From Bradyrhizobium sp. AZCC 1693 (GTDB taxonomy: Bacteria > Pseudomonadota > Alphaproteobacteria > Rhizobiales > Xanthobacteraceae): a stretch of 64,000 nucleotides of DNA. Both the position numbers and the translations under genes were made by a program. This document shows positions 34,881 to 43,022 of this stretch, piece after piece (the first letter of the stretch is position 1; each line of letters opens with the position of its first letter). The notes under the pieces were generated by a model. It did no database searches. It was not told the DNA's origin and saw only the letters and a program-made list of their open reading frames with translations. The stretch spans positions 4,216,001 through 4,280,000 of the forward strand of contig NZ_JAZHSD010000001.1 of the NCBI RefSeq assembly GCF_036924745.1, in the 5' to 3' direction.

Positions 34881-35077
34881 TGATCTTCTCCATCTAAATC
34901 CTGCTTGAAGCGTTGCTTCTGGATAGCGCGTTCGATGGCTTTTTTCGCGTTACCAATCGCCTCGTCCCGCGTGCTGCCATACCCGGACATCTTGGTCCCG
35001 GAGACGGTCGCGGCCCACTTCCAAAGGTGGCGTTCAATGCCCTGCACAACGGAGTATTCGATCCCGCGATATAGCAT
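34877..35077 (-). CDS. small protein of unknown function
   Basis: 66 residues starting MLYRGIEYSVVQGIERHLWK. The pattern of two strands then a helix (TRDEAIGNAKKAIERAIQKQ) is typical of small conserved proteins in this family. AAGG lies about eleven bases upstream. Its stop overlaps the start of the secreted protein by four bases, indicating an operon. Confidence 0.65.
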   Translation of the reverse strand: MLYRGIEYSVVQGIERHLWKWAATVSGTKMSGYGSTRDEAIGNAKKAIERAIQKQRFKQDLDGEDQ

Positions 35078-35294
35078 CGCGATTGCCTTTGTGTGTCGTC
35101 GCCGTTGTAGACATGTTGGCGAGCGGGATTGAACACGGCCCCACGCCCTCTCGGGGGCATTGGGGTTGAGGCGGGGGCCGCGGGGCCACGTGTACTGAGT
35201 GGCCCGCTAACGAAACGACCCTATGGATACAGTTGTTCCTAAACACTGGCAGCATTGCCGACGACTAGCAAATGGCGTCCCTGCTGGGCTGAGG

Positions 35295-35474
35295 TTAGCC
35301 GTCGTCTTTGCGAACTAGCGACGGCTCTCCATCAAGCCAATCCTGTTCGTCGGCCAATGCTCTCCAAGCCGCTTCCATTCGCTTGTACCGCTGCCGGGTT
35401 GGCTCATTGGGAGCAGCTTCCGCGAGGTAGGCGCAGTTCTCCGCATTTTGCCGGTATGTTTCAGACTGCTTCAT
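35295..35474 (-). CDS. small helical protein of unknown function
   Basis: 59 residues from ATG 35474 with GAGG upstream: MKQSETYRQNAENCAYLAEA then RQRYKRMEAAWRALADEQDW. The pattern is entirely helical and of a kind repeated many times in Bradyrhizobiaceae genomes. Function unknown. Confidence 0.65.
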   Translation of the reverse strand: MKQSETYRQNAENCAYLAEAAPNEPTRQRYKRMEAAWRALADEQDWLDGEPSLVRKDDG

Positions 35475-35542
35475 GGTTGCCTCAACCGAAGGTCTGACCT
35501 GCGACCCCGAAACCATGACCCTACGCGCCAAGGCCAATGATC

Positions 35543-35716
35543 TTAGCTGGTTTCCTTCGGTTTGGGGCGGGTGGCGATCACGGTCTCAATGTCGCGGGCC
35601 ATGCCCCGCAAATCAACGGCCAGCTTTAAGAACAGTGCGCGCTTGTGCGCGTCGGTCGCCAGCATGCCGATGATTTCGCAATCCTCGGCCTCGGCCAGTA
35701 GCTTTTTAACTTGGCT
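35543..35716 (-). pseudogene. small helical protein lacking a start codon
   Basis: The frame reads SQVKKLLAEAEDCEIIGMLA, then TDAHKRALFLKLAVDLRGMA, a coherent conserved-looking small protein. It begins directly after a stop codon with no ATG, GTG or TTG in a suitable place, so the 5' end seems lost, or an internal ATG is used. Confidence 0.45.
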
Positions 35717-35881
35717 TTAAGGTCCTGCACGAGTCCGCTCAAATCCCCGTCTTGCTTCCCGGCACCGTGAGCCGCCGAAACTTAAATCAGGCCTCTGCAT
35801 TTTACCACTCTGAGACCAGAGCAGCACAAATAAGGCGGCGACTACGACAGCTAACCAGACCAGCGATGAGAACGGTGTCAC
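35717..35881 (-). CDS. small membrane protein (candidate)
   Basis: 54 residues from a GTG: MTPFSSLVWLAVVVAALFVL then LWSQSG and a basic tail. One membrane span is clear; the ribosome site is weak. It ends in frame with the fragment downstream. Confidence 0.35.
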   Translation of the reverse strand: MTPFSSLVWLAVVVAALFVLLWSQSGKMQRPDLSFGGSRCREARRGFERTRAGP

Positions 35882-36083
35882 GGCTCATCGCTATAGTTTA
35901 GGCCGATGGCTGTGGGAATGTTATTGCCCTCAGGGGACGGGTCGTAACGGCCTCTGCGCGTGGGAGTGATATCCGCAATCTTACGGGGCCAAATTCCGGC
36001 TCCTTGTTACGAAGCGAACAGACGCTTGTGTCTTTCTAATCTAAGATATTCGCGTTTTATCACGTTCCGAATATTTTCGAATC

Positions 36084-36111
36084 GCCCGGCCAAAAGCCGG
36101 GCTTTCGTTTT
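36084..36111 (+). terminator. rho-independent terminator
   Basis: GCCCGGC and GCCGGGC form a 7-bp stem with a CAAAA loop, followed by TTTCGTTTT on the plus strand. No plus-strand gene is recognised upstream, so it may end a transcript from an unannotated RNA or a decayed gene. Confidence 0.55.
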
Positions 36112-36443
36112 CGGAGTAAAACCGCCCCAGCTGGGGGATGGGCTGGGCCGTCATTCCAACGCGCCAGACACGGCGGTGCCCGGCGCATGCCGTGCTCCAC
36201 TGTAGCCCGTTCCCATTCTTTTACTGGTTCGGTGGGCCTGCCGCGTTCGACATCGACAAGCGGGTTAAAGCCCTGCGGGACGGGCTGTGATTGCGCCTGA
36301 TCCGGCTCTATGCGGCACGGGCTTGCTTCCGAGTGAGCACTTGGCTTGCGAGCCTAGGAAAACGGCTCGTCGGTTTTTGAAACGGAAACGGCCGCAGCCT
36401 CTCCCCAAGGCTGGGGCCACACCCCAAGCCTTACTGCCCAGGC
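36112..36443. other. intergenic, no gene recognised
   Basis: Only short frames without support. Confidence 0.4.
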
Positions 36444-36644
36444 CTAAATTTCGCGATCTTGCGGGGGCGGCTCAATGTCCGGTACGAGGGGCTTCGAGTT
36501 GGGCGGCGCGCCTGGTTCGTCCACTTGCAATTTAAGATCGGCCGCTTTGTCCAAAAGAGCTGCGGAAATCTTTGGGTCCGTTGTTGCTTTAGCCAACCCA
36601 AAAAGGATCGCCGCTTGACGCACGAAATACTCTTTTCCGATCAC
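36444..36644 (-). CDS. small protein of unknown function
   Basis: 66 residues from a GTG with GGGGG upstream: MIGKEYFVRQAAILFGLAKA then a helical AALLDKAADLKLQVDE and a proline-rich tail. A compact helical hairpin plus disordered end is expected. No family recognised. Confidence 0.6.
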   Translation of the reverse strand: MIGKEYFVRQAAILFGLAKATTDPKISAALLDKAADLKLQVDEPGAPPNSKPLVPDIEPPPQDREI

Positions 36645-36851
36645 GTTTGCTGCCCCCGTGGTATCCCAGCGCCGGACGCCATTGCGCGCCAGCCGGGGAT
36701 TCGTTCCGGGGAACTGTGTTACAAAGTGAACTTTATTTTTAGTTCCATCAAAGTAGAAATAGTCCTTGAAGGTGACGAGCCAACTGCTCGTGTGTCCACT
36801 CCGTGATCGGCCCTTAACCCGGCAACTCGCGCCTTCAGGATGTCATCCTGT

Positions 36852-38083
36852 CTACGCGCTCATCTGCGCGAGCGCCCGGTCCTCGCGCGGCAGGTCGAGC
36901 CGCTTCCAGACATCGATCAGCGCCTTGGCGAGCGCGTCGATCATGCCGTCGTCGTGATAGGGCGACGGTGTGATGCGCAGCCGCTCCATACCGCGGGGCA
37001 CGGTCGGGTAGTTGATCGGCTGGATGTAGATTCCACGTTCAGTGAGAAGGAGGTCGCTTGCCGCCTTGCAGCTCTCCGGATCGCCAACGAGGACCGGTAT
37101 GCGTCTCGCTCGGCATTACCGGGAGCCGTGCCGCCCTAAGCACTGCCTTGGTGCGCGCCACGCGGTGCTGATGCTGCTCGCGCTCCCAGTTGGAGCTTTT
37201 GAGGTGGCGGATCGCCGCGGTTGCGGCAGCACAAATCGGCGGCGGAAGAGCTGTGGTGAAAATGAAGCCAGGCGCGCATGATCGCACCGCATCGATCAGC
37301 GCGGCATCGCCCGCAATGTATCCGCCAAGACAGCCGAACGCCTTGGCGAGCGTCCCTTCGATGACGTCGACGCGGTGTGCTGCGCCCTCGCGTTCTGTGA
37401 TGCCGCCGCCGCGCGGGCCATACAGGCCGACCGCATGCACCTCGTCACAATAGGTCATCGCCTCGTAACACTGGGCAAGATCGCAAATGCCATTAATGGG
37501 AGCGACATCACCATCCATGGAATAGAGGCTCTCGAACACAATCAGCTTCGGCCGTTGCGGCTCGGCCCTTTTAAGCAGCTCTTCGAGGTGGCCGAGATCG
37601 TTATGGCGCCAGATTTGCTTCTCCGTCCCGGACAGGCGCACGCCCTCGATCATCGAGTTGTGGTTGAGTGCGTCGGACAGAATCACGCACCCGGACATTA
37701 GCCGGGCAATCGTTGCAATGCCGGTCTGGTTCGAGACGTAGCCGGAAGTGAACACGAGCGCCGCCTCCTTGCCGTGAAGGTCGGCCAGTTCGTGCTCAAG
37801 CTCGACCAGCGGATGACTGGTGCCGGCGATGTTGCGCGTGCCGCCCGCGCCGGTGCCCCATGCGGATCGCGGTTTTTACCATGGCGCCGATCACCTTCGG
37901 GTGCTGCCCCATGGCGAGGTAGTCGTTGGAACACCAAATCACGACGCTGCGCGGGCCGGTAGGCGAGTGCCAGATGGCGCAGGGATAGCGCCCGGCGATG
38001 CGCTCAAGATCGGCAAAGACGCGGTAGCGCCGCTCGTCCCGTAACTGCGCGAGGGCGTGAAGGAAATAGCCATCGTAATTCAT
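36852..38083 (-). pseudogene. hemA: 5-aminolevulinate synthase, decayed
   Basis: Starts MNYDGYFLHALAQLRDERRY and ends [20 protein letters not shown] to [14 protein letters not shown], matching HemA (ALAS) over its full length of about 405 residues. The PLP lysine region [18 protein letters not shown] is intact. There are two lesions: an extra G in ATGGGGCACC near 37858 shifts the frame after KTAIRMG, and a short deletion near 37100 (THTGP instead of the expected TH-I-x-P-VLVGDP) shifts it again. Neighbouring SCO1 in the same direction suggests it once supplied heme for the adjacent oxidase. Confidence 0.88.
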
Positions 38084-38174
38084 TGGACAGCCTCTCCAGC
38101 TGCCACCGTCTCAAACGCCTGTGGAATCCCTTAGGTCAGCCTCTCATGGCAGATCGTCCCCGACCACTTGCATT

Positions 38175-38780
38175 CTAGCGAGCCTTTGCCATGGCGCCGC
38201 GCACCACCTCGGCGATGCGCTCGCCTGGCGTGTCCGCGTCAAGACCGCGCACGAATTTGCCCTCAGCGTCCATCAGGTAGAGATAGGTGCTGTGGTCCAT
38301 GACGTAATCCCCGGCGCCCGGTCCGCTCTTACGAGGTTCGTAATAGACTCCGTATTCCTGAGCAGCGGCAGCGATCTGCTGTGGCGTGCCGGTGAGTCCG
38401 ACGATCCTCGAATCAATTGACTGGGTGTAGTTCGCCATAACTGCTGGCGTGTCGCGCTGCGGATCGATTGTGATGAACAACGGTTGGAGCTTGTCGGTGT
38501 CGGGACCGAGCTTCTCGAGCGCAGTGGAAATCTCAAGGAGCGCCGTCGGGCAGCTATCGGGACACGAAGTGAAGCCGAAATAAACCAGAAGCCATTTCCC
38601 ACGGTAGGTCTGATCCGTGACCGTCGCGCCGTCAGGTGAGGTGAGTGTGAACGGGCCGCCGATCGTCGCCGGCGCGTTGGCCGCGCGTACGAGCGGTTGG
38701 CTCAGCGCCAAGGCGGTCGCGACAGCAATGCCGAAAGGCATTACCCGCCCAAGATCCGAGAATATGGGACGGCGACGCAT
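38175..38780 (-). CDS. SCO1/SenC copper metallochaperone
   Basis: 201 residues from ATG 38780, with GGGAGG eight bases upstream. A signal anchor (VMPFGIAVATALALSQPLVR) is followed by the thioredoxin-fold SCO domain with the copper cysteines in TSCPDSCPT (C73, C77) and the third ligand histidine in VMDHSTYLYLMD (H163). SCO proteins deliver copper to oxidase assembly. It is divergent from the oxidase cluster across a 200-base promoter region and upstream of the hemA pseudogene. Confidence 0.92.
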   Translation of the reverse strand: MRRRPIFSDLGRVMPFGIAVATALALSQPLVRAANAPATIGGPFTLTSPDGATVTDQTYRGKWLLVYFGFTSCPDSCPTALLEISTALEKLGPDTDKLQPLFITIDPQRDTPAVMANYTQSIDSRIVGLTGTPQQIAAAAQEYGVYYEPRKSGPGAGDYVMDHSTYLYLMDAEGKFVRGLDADTPGERIAEVVRGAMAKAR

Positions 38781-38984
38781 CAAATGCCTCCCGCGGCTGC
38801 GGTCCTTATCCGCCACAAACCTCCCTCTCGCTTCAGCAGGTGTTTCTTAGACGATTTTTGCCCTCAGGCTTCATAAGCTTTGCTTAAGGTTTCGAAAAGG
38901 AGTTCTGATTTTCCTAACCCCTGTAAATGGCGGTTAGCTCTCGACGAAATTTCCTGCGAACGTCAAAGATCAAGAGAGTGTGCG

Positions 38985-39743
38985 ATGACTGGCTTAGCCA
39001 TTAAGTGGCTGATCGGGGTGTCGTCGATGGTCGCGGCAGTGACAACGCCGCTCCCAGCGTCAGCCTACGAAGCGAGCACGGTCGCGGGCGGCGGATCGAT
39101 CACCGGCAAAGTCGTGTTCAACGGACCCCCCGGTACCCGCAAGGTCATTCCGACCAAGGACATCGAGGTGTGCGGCGGTCCCTACGAGGAGACGCTCATT
39201 CAGGTCGGGCCGGACAAGAGCGTACAGAACGCCGTCGTGTATCTGGCCGATATCGCGAAAGGAAAAGCTTGGCCGGCGGAAGCCAAGAAGCCGGAGATCA
39301 ACAACAACAAGTGCAAATTCGAACCCAACATTCAGGTGATACGCGTGGGTGGGCTGGACGTCGTCAACAGCGATCCGATGCTCCACAACACGCACGGCTA
39401 TTACGGCAAGCGCACCGTGTTCAACCTCGCTCTCCCCAACCAAGGTCAGCGAATTCCCGTCGAGTTGCCGCGGCCAGGCGAGGTGCGCATCGATTGTGAC
39501 GCACATGGCTGGATGGAAGCGTTTATCTATGTCGCCGACAATCCCTACTACGCCGTCACTGGCGCCGACGGCAAATTCACCATCCCTGACGTTCCGGCCG
39601 GAACCTACAAGCTGGTGGCGTACCAACCCTTCACCGGCCCGAATGAGCAGACGGTGACCGTAGCGGCGGGGAAGCCGAGCGATCTGAATATCGAACTGAA
39701 GAAGGGCGCCTCTTCGGCGCAAGGCGGCTCCGGCGCGAAGTAA
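38985..39743 (+). CDS. periplasmic cupredoxin-like/carboxypeptidase-regulatory-like protein
   Basis: 252 residues with a signal peptide ending near PLPASAYEA. The N-terminal half is a beta-rich domain (GGSITGKVVFNGPPGTRKVI). Residues 134-177 carry a type 1 copper pattern: H134 and H137 in MLHNTHGYYG, then C171, H174 and M177 in IDCDAHGWMEAF. The C-terminal 60 residues look like a carboxypeptidase regulatory-like beta sandwich (GKFTIPDVPAGTYKLVAYQP). Similar proteins occur near methylamine utilisation genes. As the first gene of the oxidase cluster, it is a candidate electron carrier or copper donor. Confidence 0.75.
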   Translation: MTGLAIKWLIGVSSMVAAVTTPLPASAYEASTVAGGGSITGKVVFNGPPGTRKVIPTKDIEVCGGPYEETLIQVGPDKSVQNAVVYLADIAKGKAWPAEAKKPEINNNKCKFEPNIQVIRVGGLDVVNSDPMLHNTHGYYGKRTVFNLALPNQGQRIPVELPRPGEVRIDCDAHGWMEAFIYVADNPYYAVTGADGKFTIPDVPAGTYKLVAYQPFTGPNEQTVTVAAGKPSDLNIELKKGASSAQGGSGAK

Positions 39744-39857
39744 AGGGCTTCTGCGGCTCGACCCGAGCCGAAGGAACACGAAAATCTGGCGACGTGGTGA
39801 ACAGCCGGAGTCGTCTCGCGGAGAGGAGCGACGCCTTGTAACCAAGGGAGGAAACGC

Positions 39858-40988
39858 ATGTCCGAGCTTGAGCGCGACCGGCGTGAAATAGCTGCGGTGC
39901 TCGAACAGCCCGGGGTGCGTCCTGACCCCTCGCTGCGGATTACCCGACGCACCTTCCTGCACAGATCATGTCTGGTCGGGGCGGCGACCGTAGCCGAGAC
40001 CTTCGCTTGGTGGCCGCTGCTCAACACACTCGACGTAGCTTATGCGGCCGAGGCGCCATTCAAGTTCGCCTGGATTTCCGACACCCATCTCTATCCGAAG
40101 TCCCTTAATACGCGCTTCGTCGAGAAAACGGTGCGTGCTGCCAAGGAGGTGCAGGCGATGAGTCCGCCGGCCGACTTCCTGATTTTCGGTGGCGACCTGG
40201 CCCAGCTTGGCAAGGTCGAAGAACTTGAGCTCGGTGTGGAGATCTTGAAAGAAATCAACATCCGCAAGGTCTACATTCCGGGCGAGCACGATTGGTACCT
40301 CGACATGGGTAAGAAGTGGGGCGAACTGTTCGGTCAGCCCAACTGGACATTCGACCACAAGGGCGTGCGCTTTGTCGGGCTCGACACCGTCAGTCGCGGT
40401 CCGGACTATTGGACGGCGAAGAAGATGAGTCCCGAGGAGCGCATGGGTCACATGGCCACGCTCGACGGCACCGTCGCTGGCCCGTGGGCGGGCGTCGGCC
40501 GCGATCAGCTCGACTGGCTGCAGAAGACGCTTGCCAATTGGGATCGGGACCGGCCGGTCGTGATCTTCAGCCACAATCCGCTCTACGAATACTATCCGCC
40601 GTGGAACTTCTGGGTGCGCGACTGGCGCGAGGTGAACGAGGTGCTCAAGCCCTACACCAAAGTCACCAACATCCACGGTCACACGCATCAGGTGCTCTAC
40701 AACGAAATCGGCACCATGCGCTCGATCGGCATGCTGGCAACCTCATGGCCTTGGCCTTACGCGCCGGAAGGGGTGCCGAAGCTTACAAAGCCTATGATCC
40801 GGGTCGACCCTGGTGATCACTTTGACGGGGTCGGTTGGGCCAAGATCGACGTCAGCGCGCAGGACAAAGTCGACGCCGAATACGTAATGTGGCGCAAGCA
40901 GGTGTATGCGCAGTCTCCAGATGACTATGCGAAGAGCATTCCCGAGGTTTTGCGGCCCCGGGTCGCTGACAGTATGTGGCCATATTAG
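39858..40988 (+). CDS. Tat-exported metallophosphoesterase
   Basis: 376 residues. The twin-arginine signal ITRRTFLHRS is at residues 28-37. The calcineurin-type motifs follow in order: AWISDTHLYP (D75, H77), FGGDLAQ (D113), GEHDWY (GEHD instead of the usual GNHD), SHNPL and HGHTHQ. The metal ligands are thus present, except that the asparagine of GNH(D/E) is replaced by glutamate. Periplasmic location is expected. The substrate is unknown; its place between a cupredoxin-like gene and the cytochromes suggests a role in oxidase maturation or heme/copper handling. Confidence 0.88.
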   Translation: MSELERDRREIAAVLEQPGVRPDPSLRITRRTFLHRSCLVGAATVAETFAWWPLLNTLDVAYAAEAPFKFAWISDTHLYPKSLNTRFVEKTVRAAKEVQAMSPPADFLIFGGDLAQLGKVEELELGVEILKEINIRKVYIPGEHDWYLDMGKKWGELFGQPNWTFDHKGVRFVGLDTVSRGPDYWTAKKMSPEERMGHMATLDGTVAGPWAGVGRDQLDWLQKTLANWDRDRPVVIFSHNPLYEYYPPWNFWVRDWREVNEVLKPYTKVTNIHGHTHQVLYNEIGTMRSIGMLATSWPWPYAPEGVPKLTKPMIRVDPGDHFDGVGWAKIDVSAQDKVDAEYVMWRKQVYAQSPDDYAKSIPEVLRPRVADSMWPY

Positions 40989-40999
40989 GAGGAATGGGC

Positions 41000-41455
41000 A
41001 TGACCGCGCCGATAACAAGCCGTTTCATTCTGTTCCGCGCTGCCCCGGCGGTAGCGCTGGCCGTCTTGGTCGGCCCTGCCGGTGCGCACAAGGATCCGGT
41101 GACGCCGCAGCTGCTGAACTCCTACCAGCAAGTGTTCATGGAGCAGGTCCGCAAAGGCGACCTGCTGTTCCATGGCGATGCCGCAACCGAGGAGGCGATG
41201 GGGGTCGTGTTGTCTAAGACGGGAATGGCCTGTGCCATGTGCCATCCCATGACGGCCGATACCCACCCCGCCACGTTCCCGAAGTTCCAGGCGCAGATGG
41301 CCAAGTTCGCGACGCTGCGCGACATGATCAATTGGTGCATCGAGAAACCCAACCAGGGAGAAAAGATCGCCGATGACTCGGAAGCGATGAAGGCTTTGGA
41401 AGCGTACATCTACTGGTCGCAGAGCGGCTCGGTGTTGAACCCGGGCAAGTTCTGA
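41000..41455 (+). CDS. monoheme cytochrome c
   Basis: 151 residues from ATG 41000, with AGGAGG seven bases before it. A signal peptide (FILFRAAPAVALAVLVGPAG) leads to a soluble domain with one heme site CAMCH and a downstream HPMTADTHPATFPKFQAQM. It is 11 bases after the phosphoesterase gene and before the oxidase subunits, so it is probably the direct electron donor to the oxidase or a link from the sulfur module. It is not a canonical CcoP. Confidence 0.82.
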   Translation: MTAPITSRFILFRAAPAVALAVLVGPAGAHKDPVTPQLLNSYQQVFMEQVRKGDLLFHGDAATEEAMGVVLSKTGMACAMCHPMTADTHPATFPKFQAQMAKFATLRDMINWCIEKPNQGEKIADDSEAMKALEAYIYWSQSGSVLNPGKF

Positions 41456-41564
41456 TTTCGATGCTGCGAAGCGGAGGCTTCTAGCGCGGGTCATTGCTGT
41501 CGAAGCTGCGTCTACCCGAGAACAGGAGAGAACGTACTAACAGAAAAGCAAGGGGGAATGCTCC

Positions 41565-43022
41565 ATGGCGGAAGTGTTTCCGGCAGAGAGACTGCGCGGC
41601 AGGTTCAGCGGGATCAATTTGGATGATCTGGTCGATTGGCGCGTAGTCCGAACCTGGCTTTATTGGGGCATGTTCTGGCTCCTCGTCATGCCATCGGTCG
41701 GCGTGGCGATCTCGGGTCTCTTCAATTATCCGGATTACCTTGGGACCAATAATCTCGGGCTGACCTTCGGCCGGCTTCGGCCCGTCCATGTCAACGGCGT
41801 CATCTTCGGCGCCTTTTCCGCCCTCTTCATCGGCGAATGTCATTATCTGGTCCCGCGCCTCTGCGGGGTGCGGGTGCCATGGGCGCAATGGGGCGTACCG
41901 CTGGCATGGCTGTATAACATCAGCCTGGCGGCGGGGCTGATCTCGCTGCCTTTTGCGCAGAACCATGGTCTGGAGGCGGGCGAGCTCCCGCTCTTCGCCG
42001 AGATTCCCATCTTCATCGTCATCGCGGCGACAACGGCACAGTTCCTCCTCACCATCGCACAACGCCTCGAGGCGCCGCTTTATGTGGCCCTCTGGTATCT
42101 CATCGGGGCCTTCGTGTGGACGACGATGAATCTCATGCTGGGCAGCTTTATTCTCCCCTACACGATTCCAGGCATTAACAGCGCCGCGTTCCACGGCCTC
42201 TACATCCACTACATCGTCGGACTATGGCTCACGCCCGCAGGCTACGTGCTCATCTACTATTTCCTACCGGTCACTGTGCGCAATCCGCTCTACGCACACC
42301 AGCTGTCGCTGGTGGGCTTCTGGTCGCTCGCGCTGTTCTATCCCTTCGTTGGCATCCACCATTATCTGTATAGCCCGATCGCCGATTGGACCGAGACTCT
42401 CGCGATCGTTACCTCCATGTTGCTGATCATTCCCGTGTGGACGGTGCTGGTGAACTTCTTCGGTACCGTGAAGGGGCGTTGGGATGGTTTCGGGAAGAAT
42501 CTCCCGGCGAAGTTCCTGATCATGGGCTCGCTGATGTACTTGGCCGGTTGCTTCCAGGGTTCGACCGAGGCGTTGCGCTCGATCCAGCAGCCCACCCATT
42601 TCACCGACTTTGTCATCTCACACTCGCACCTCACCGTCTTCGGCACATTCGTGGTCTGGGCGATGGGCGGTCTGATTTACGTGTGGCCGCGCGCGTTCAA
42701 ACGCGAGCTTTGGTCATGGACGCTTGGCAACTGGTCGTTCTGGCTGATCACCGTCGGTATTTCCACCATGGGTCTGGTGCTTACCGCTGGCGGCCTGCAG
42801 CAAGGCTTCGAATGGATGAATGGCACCGAGTGGCTCGACACGGTGGTCCGAATGAAAGCCTATTGGCTGGTACGTACCCTCAGCGGCATCACGATGGACA
42901 TCGGGATGTCCCTGCTCGTCTTCAATCTTATGATGACCGCGCTTAGTCGCCCGGCCGAGGGAAGAGAGCCCGTTCCAGTCCCAGGCGCTGCCCCAGTTCC
43001 CGCCGGAGGGCCAGCTGAATGA
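41565..43022 (+). CDS. ccoN: cbb3-type cytochrome c oxidase catalytic subunit, CcoN-like
   Basis: 485 residues, 12 membrane helices. Heme b and CuB ligands can be placed: H75 in LRPVHVNGVIFGAF, H215 in GLYIHYIVGLWLTPAG, the tyrosine Y259 and the histidine pair H265/H266 in FYPFVGIHHYLYS, and H353/H355 in FVISHSHLTVFG. The presence of the tyrosine-histidine active-site pair argues for an oxygen reductase rather than a NO reductase. The sequence is divergent from standard CcoN, and no separate CcoP or CcoQ gene of normal kind follows. The last four bases overlap the next gene's start. Confidence 0.9.
   Translation: MAEVFPAERLRGRFSGINLDDLVDWRVVRTWLYWGMFWLLVMPSVGVAISGLFNYPDYLGTNNLGLTFGRLRPVHVNGVIFGAFSALFIGECHYLVPRLCGVRVPWAQWGVPLAWLYNISLAAGLISLPFAQNHGLEAGELPLFAEIPIFIVIAATTAQFLLTIAQRLEAPLYVALWYLIGAFVWTTMNLMLGSFILPYTIPGINSAAFHGLYIHYIVGLWLTPAGYVLIYYFLPVTVRNPLYAHQLSLVGFWSLALFYPFVGIHHYLYSPIADWTETLAIVTSMLLIIPVWTVLVNFFGTVKGRWDGFGKNLPAKFLIMGSLMYLAGCFQGSTEALRSIQQPTHFTDFVISHSHLTVFGTFVVWAMGGLIYVWPRAFKRELWSWTLGNWSFWLITVGISTMGLVLTAGGLQQGFEWMNGTEWLDTVVRMKAYWLVRTLSGITMDIGMSLLVFNLMMTALSRPAEGREPVPVPGAAPVPAGGPAE

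Noticed and set aside
39060..39962. 300-residue minus-strand frame opposite the cupredoxin-like gene
   Set aside because: The opposite strand has a signal peptide, copper-ligand motif and operon context; this frame has none.
41565..43022. Nitric oxide reductase (NorB-like) instead of an oxidase
   Set aside because: The tyrosine preceding the histidine pair and the CcoN-type HSH motif are present, while the NorB glutamates around the CuB histidine are not.
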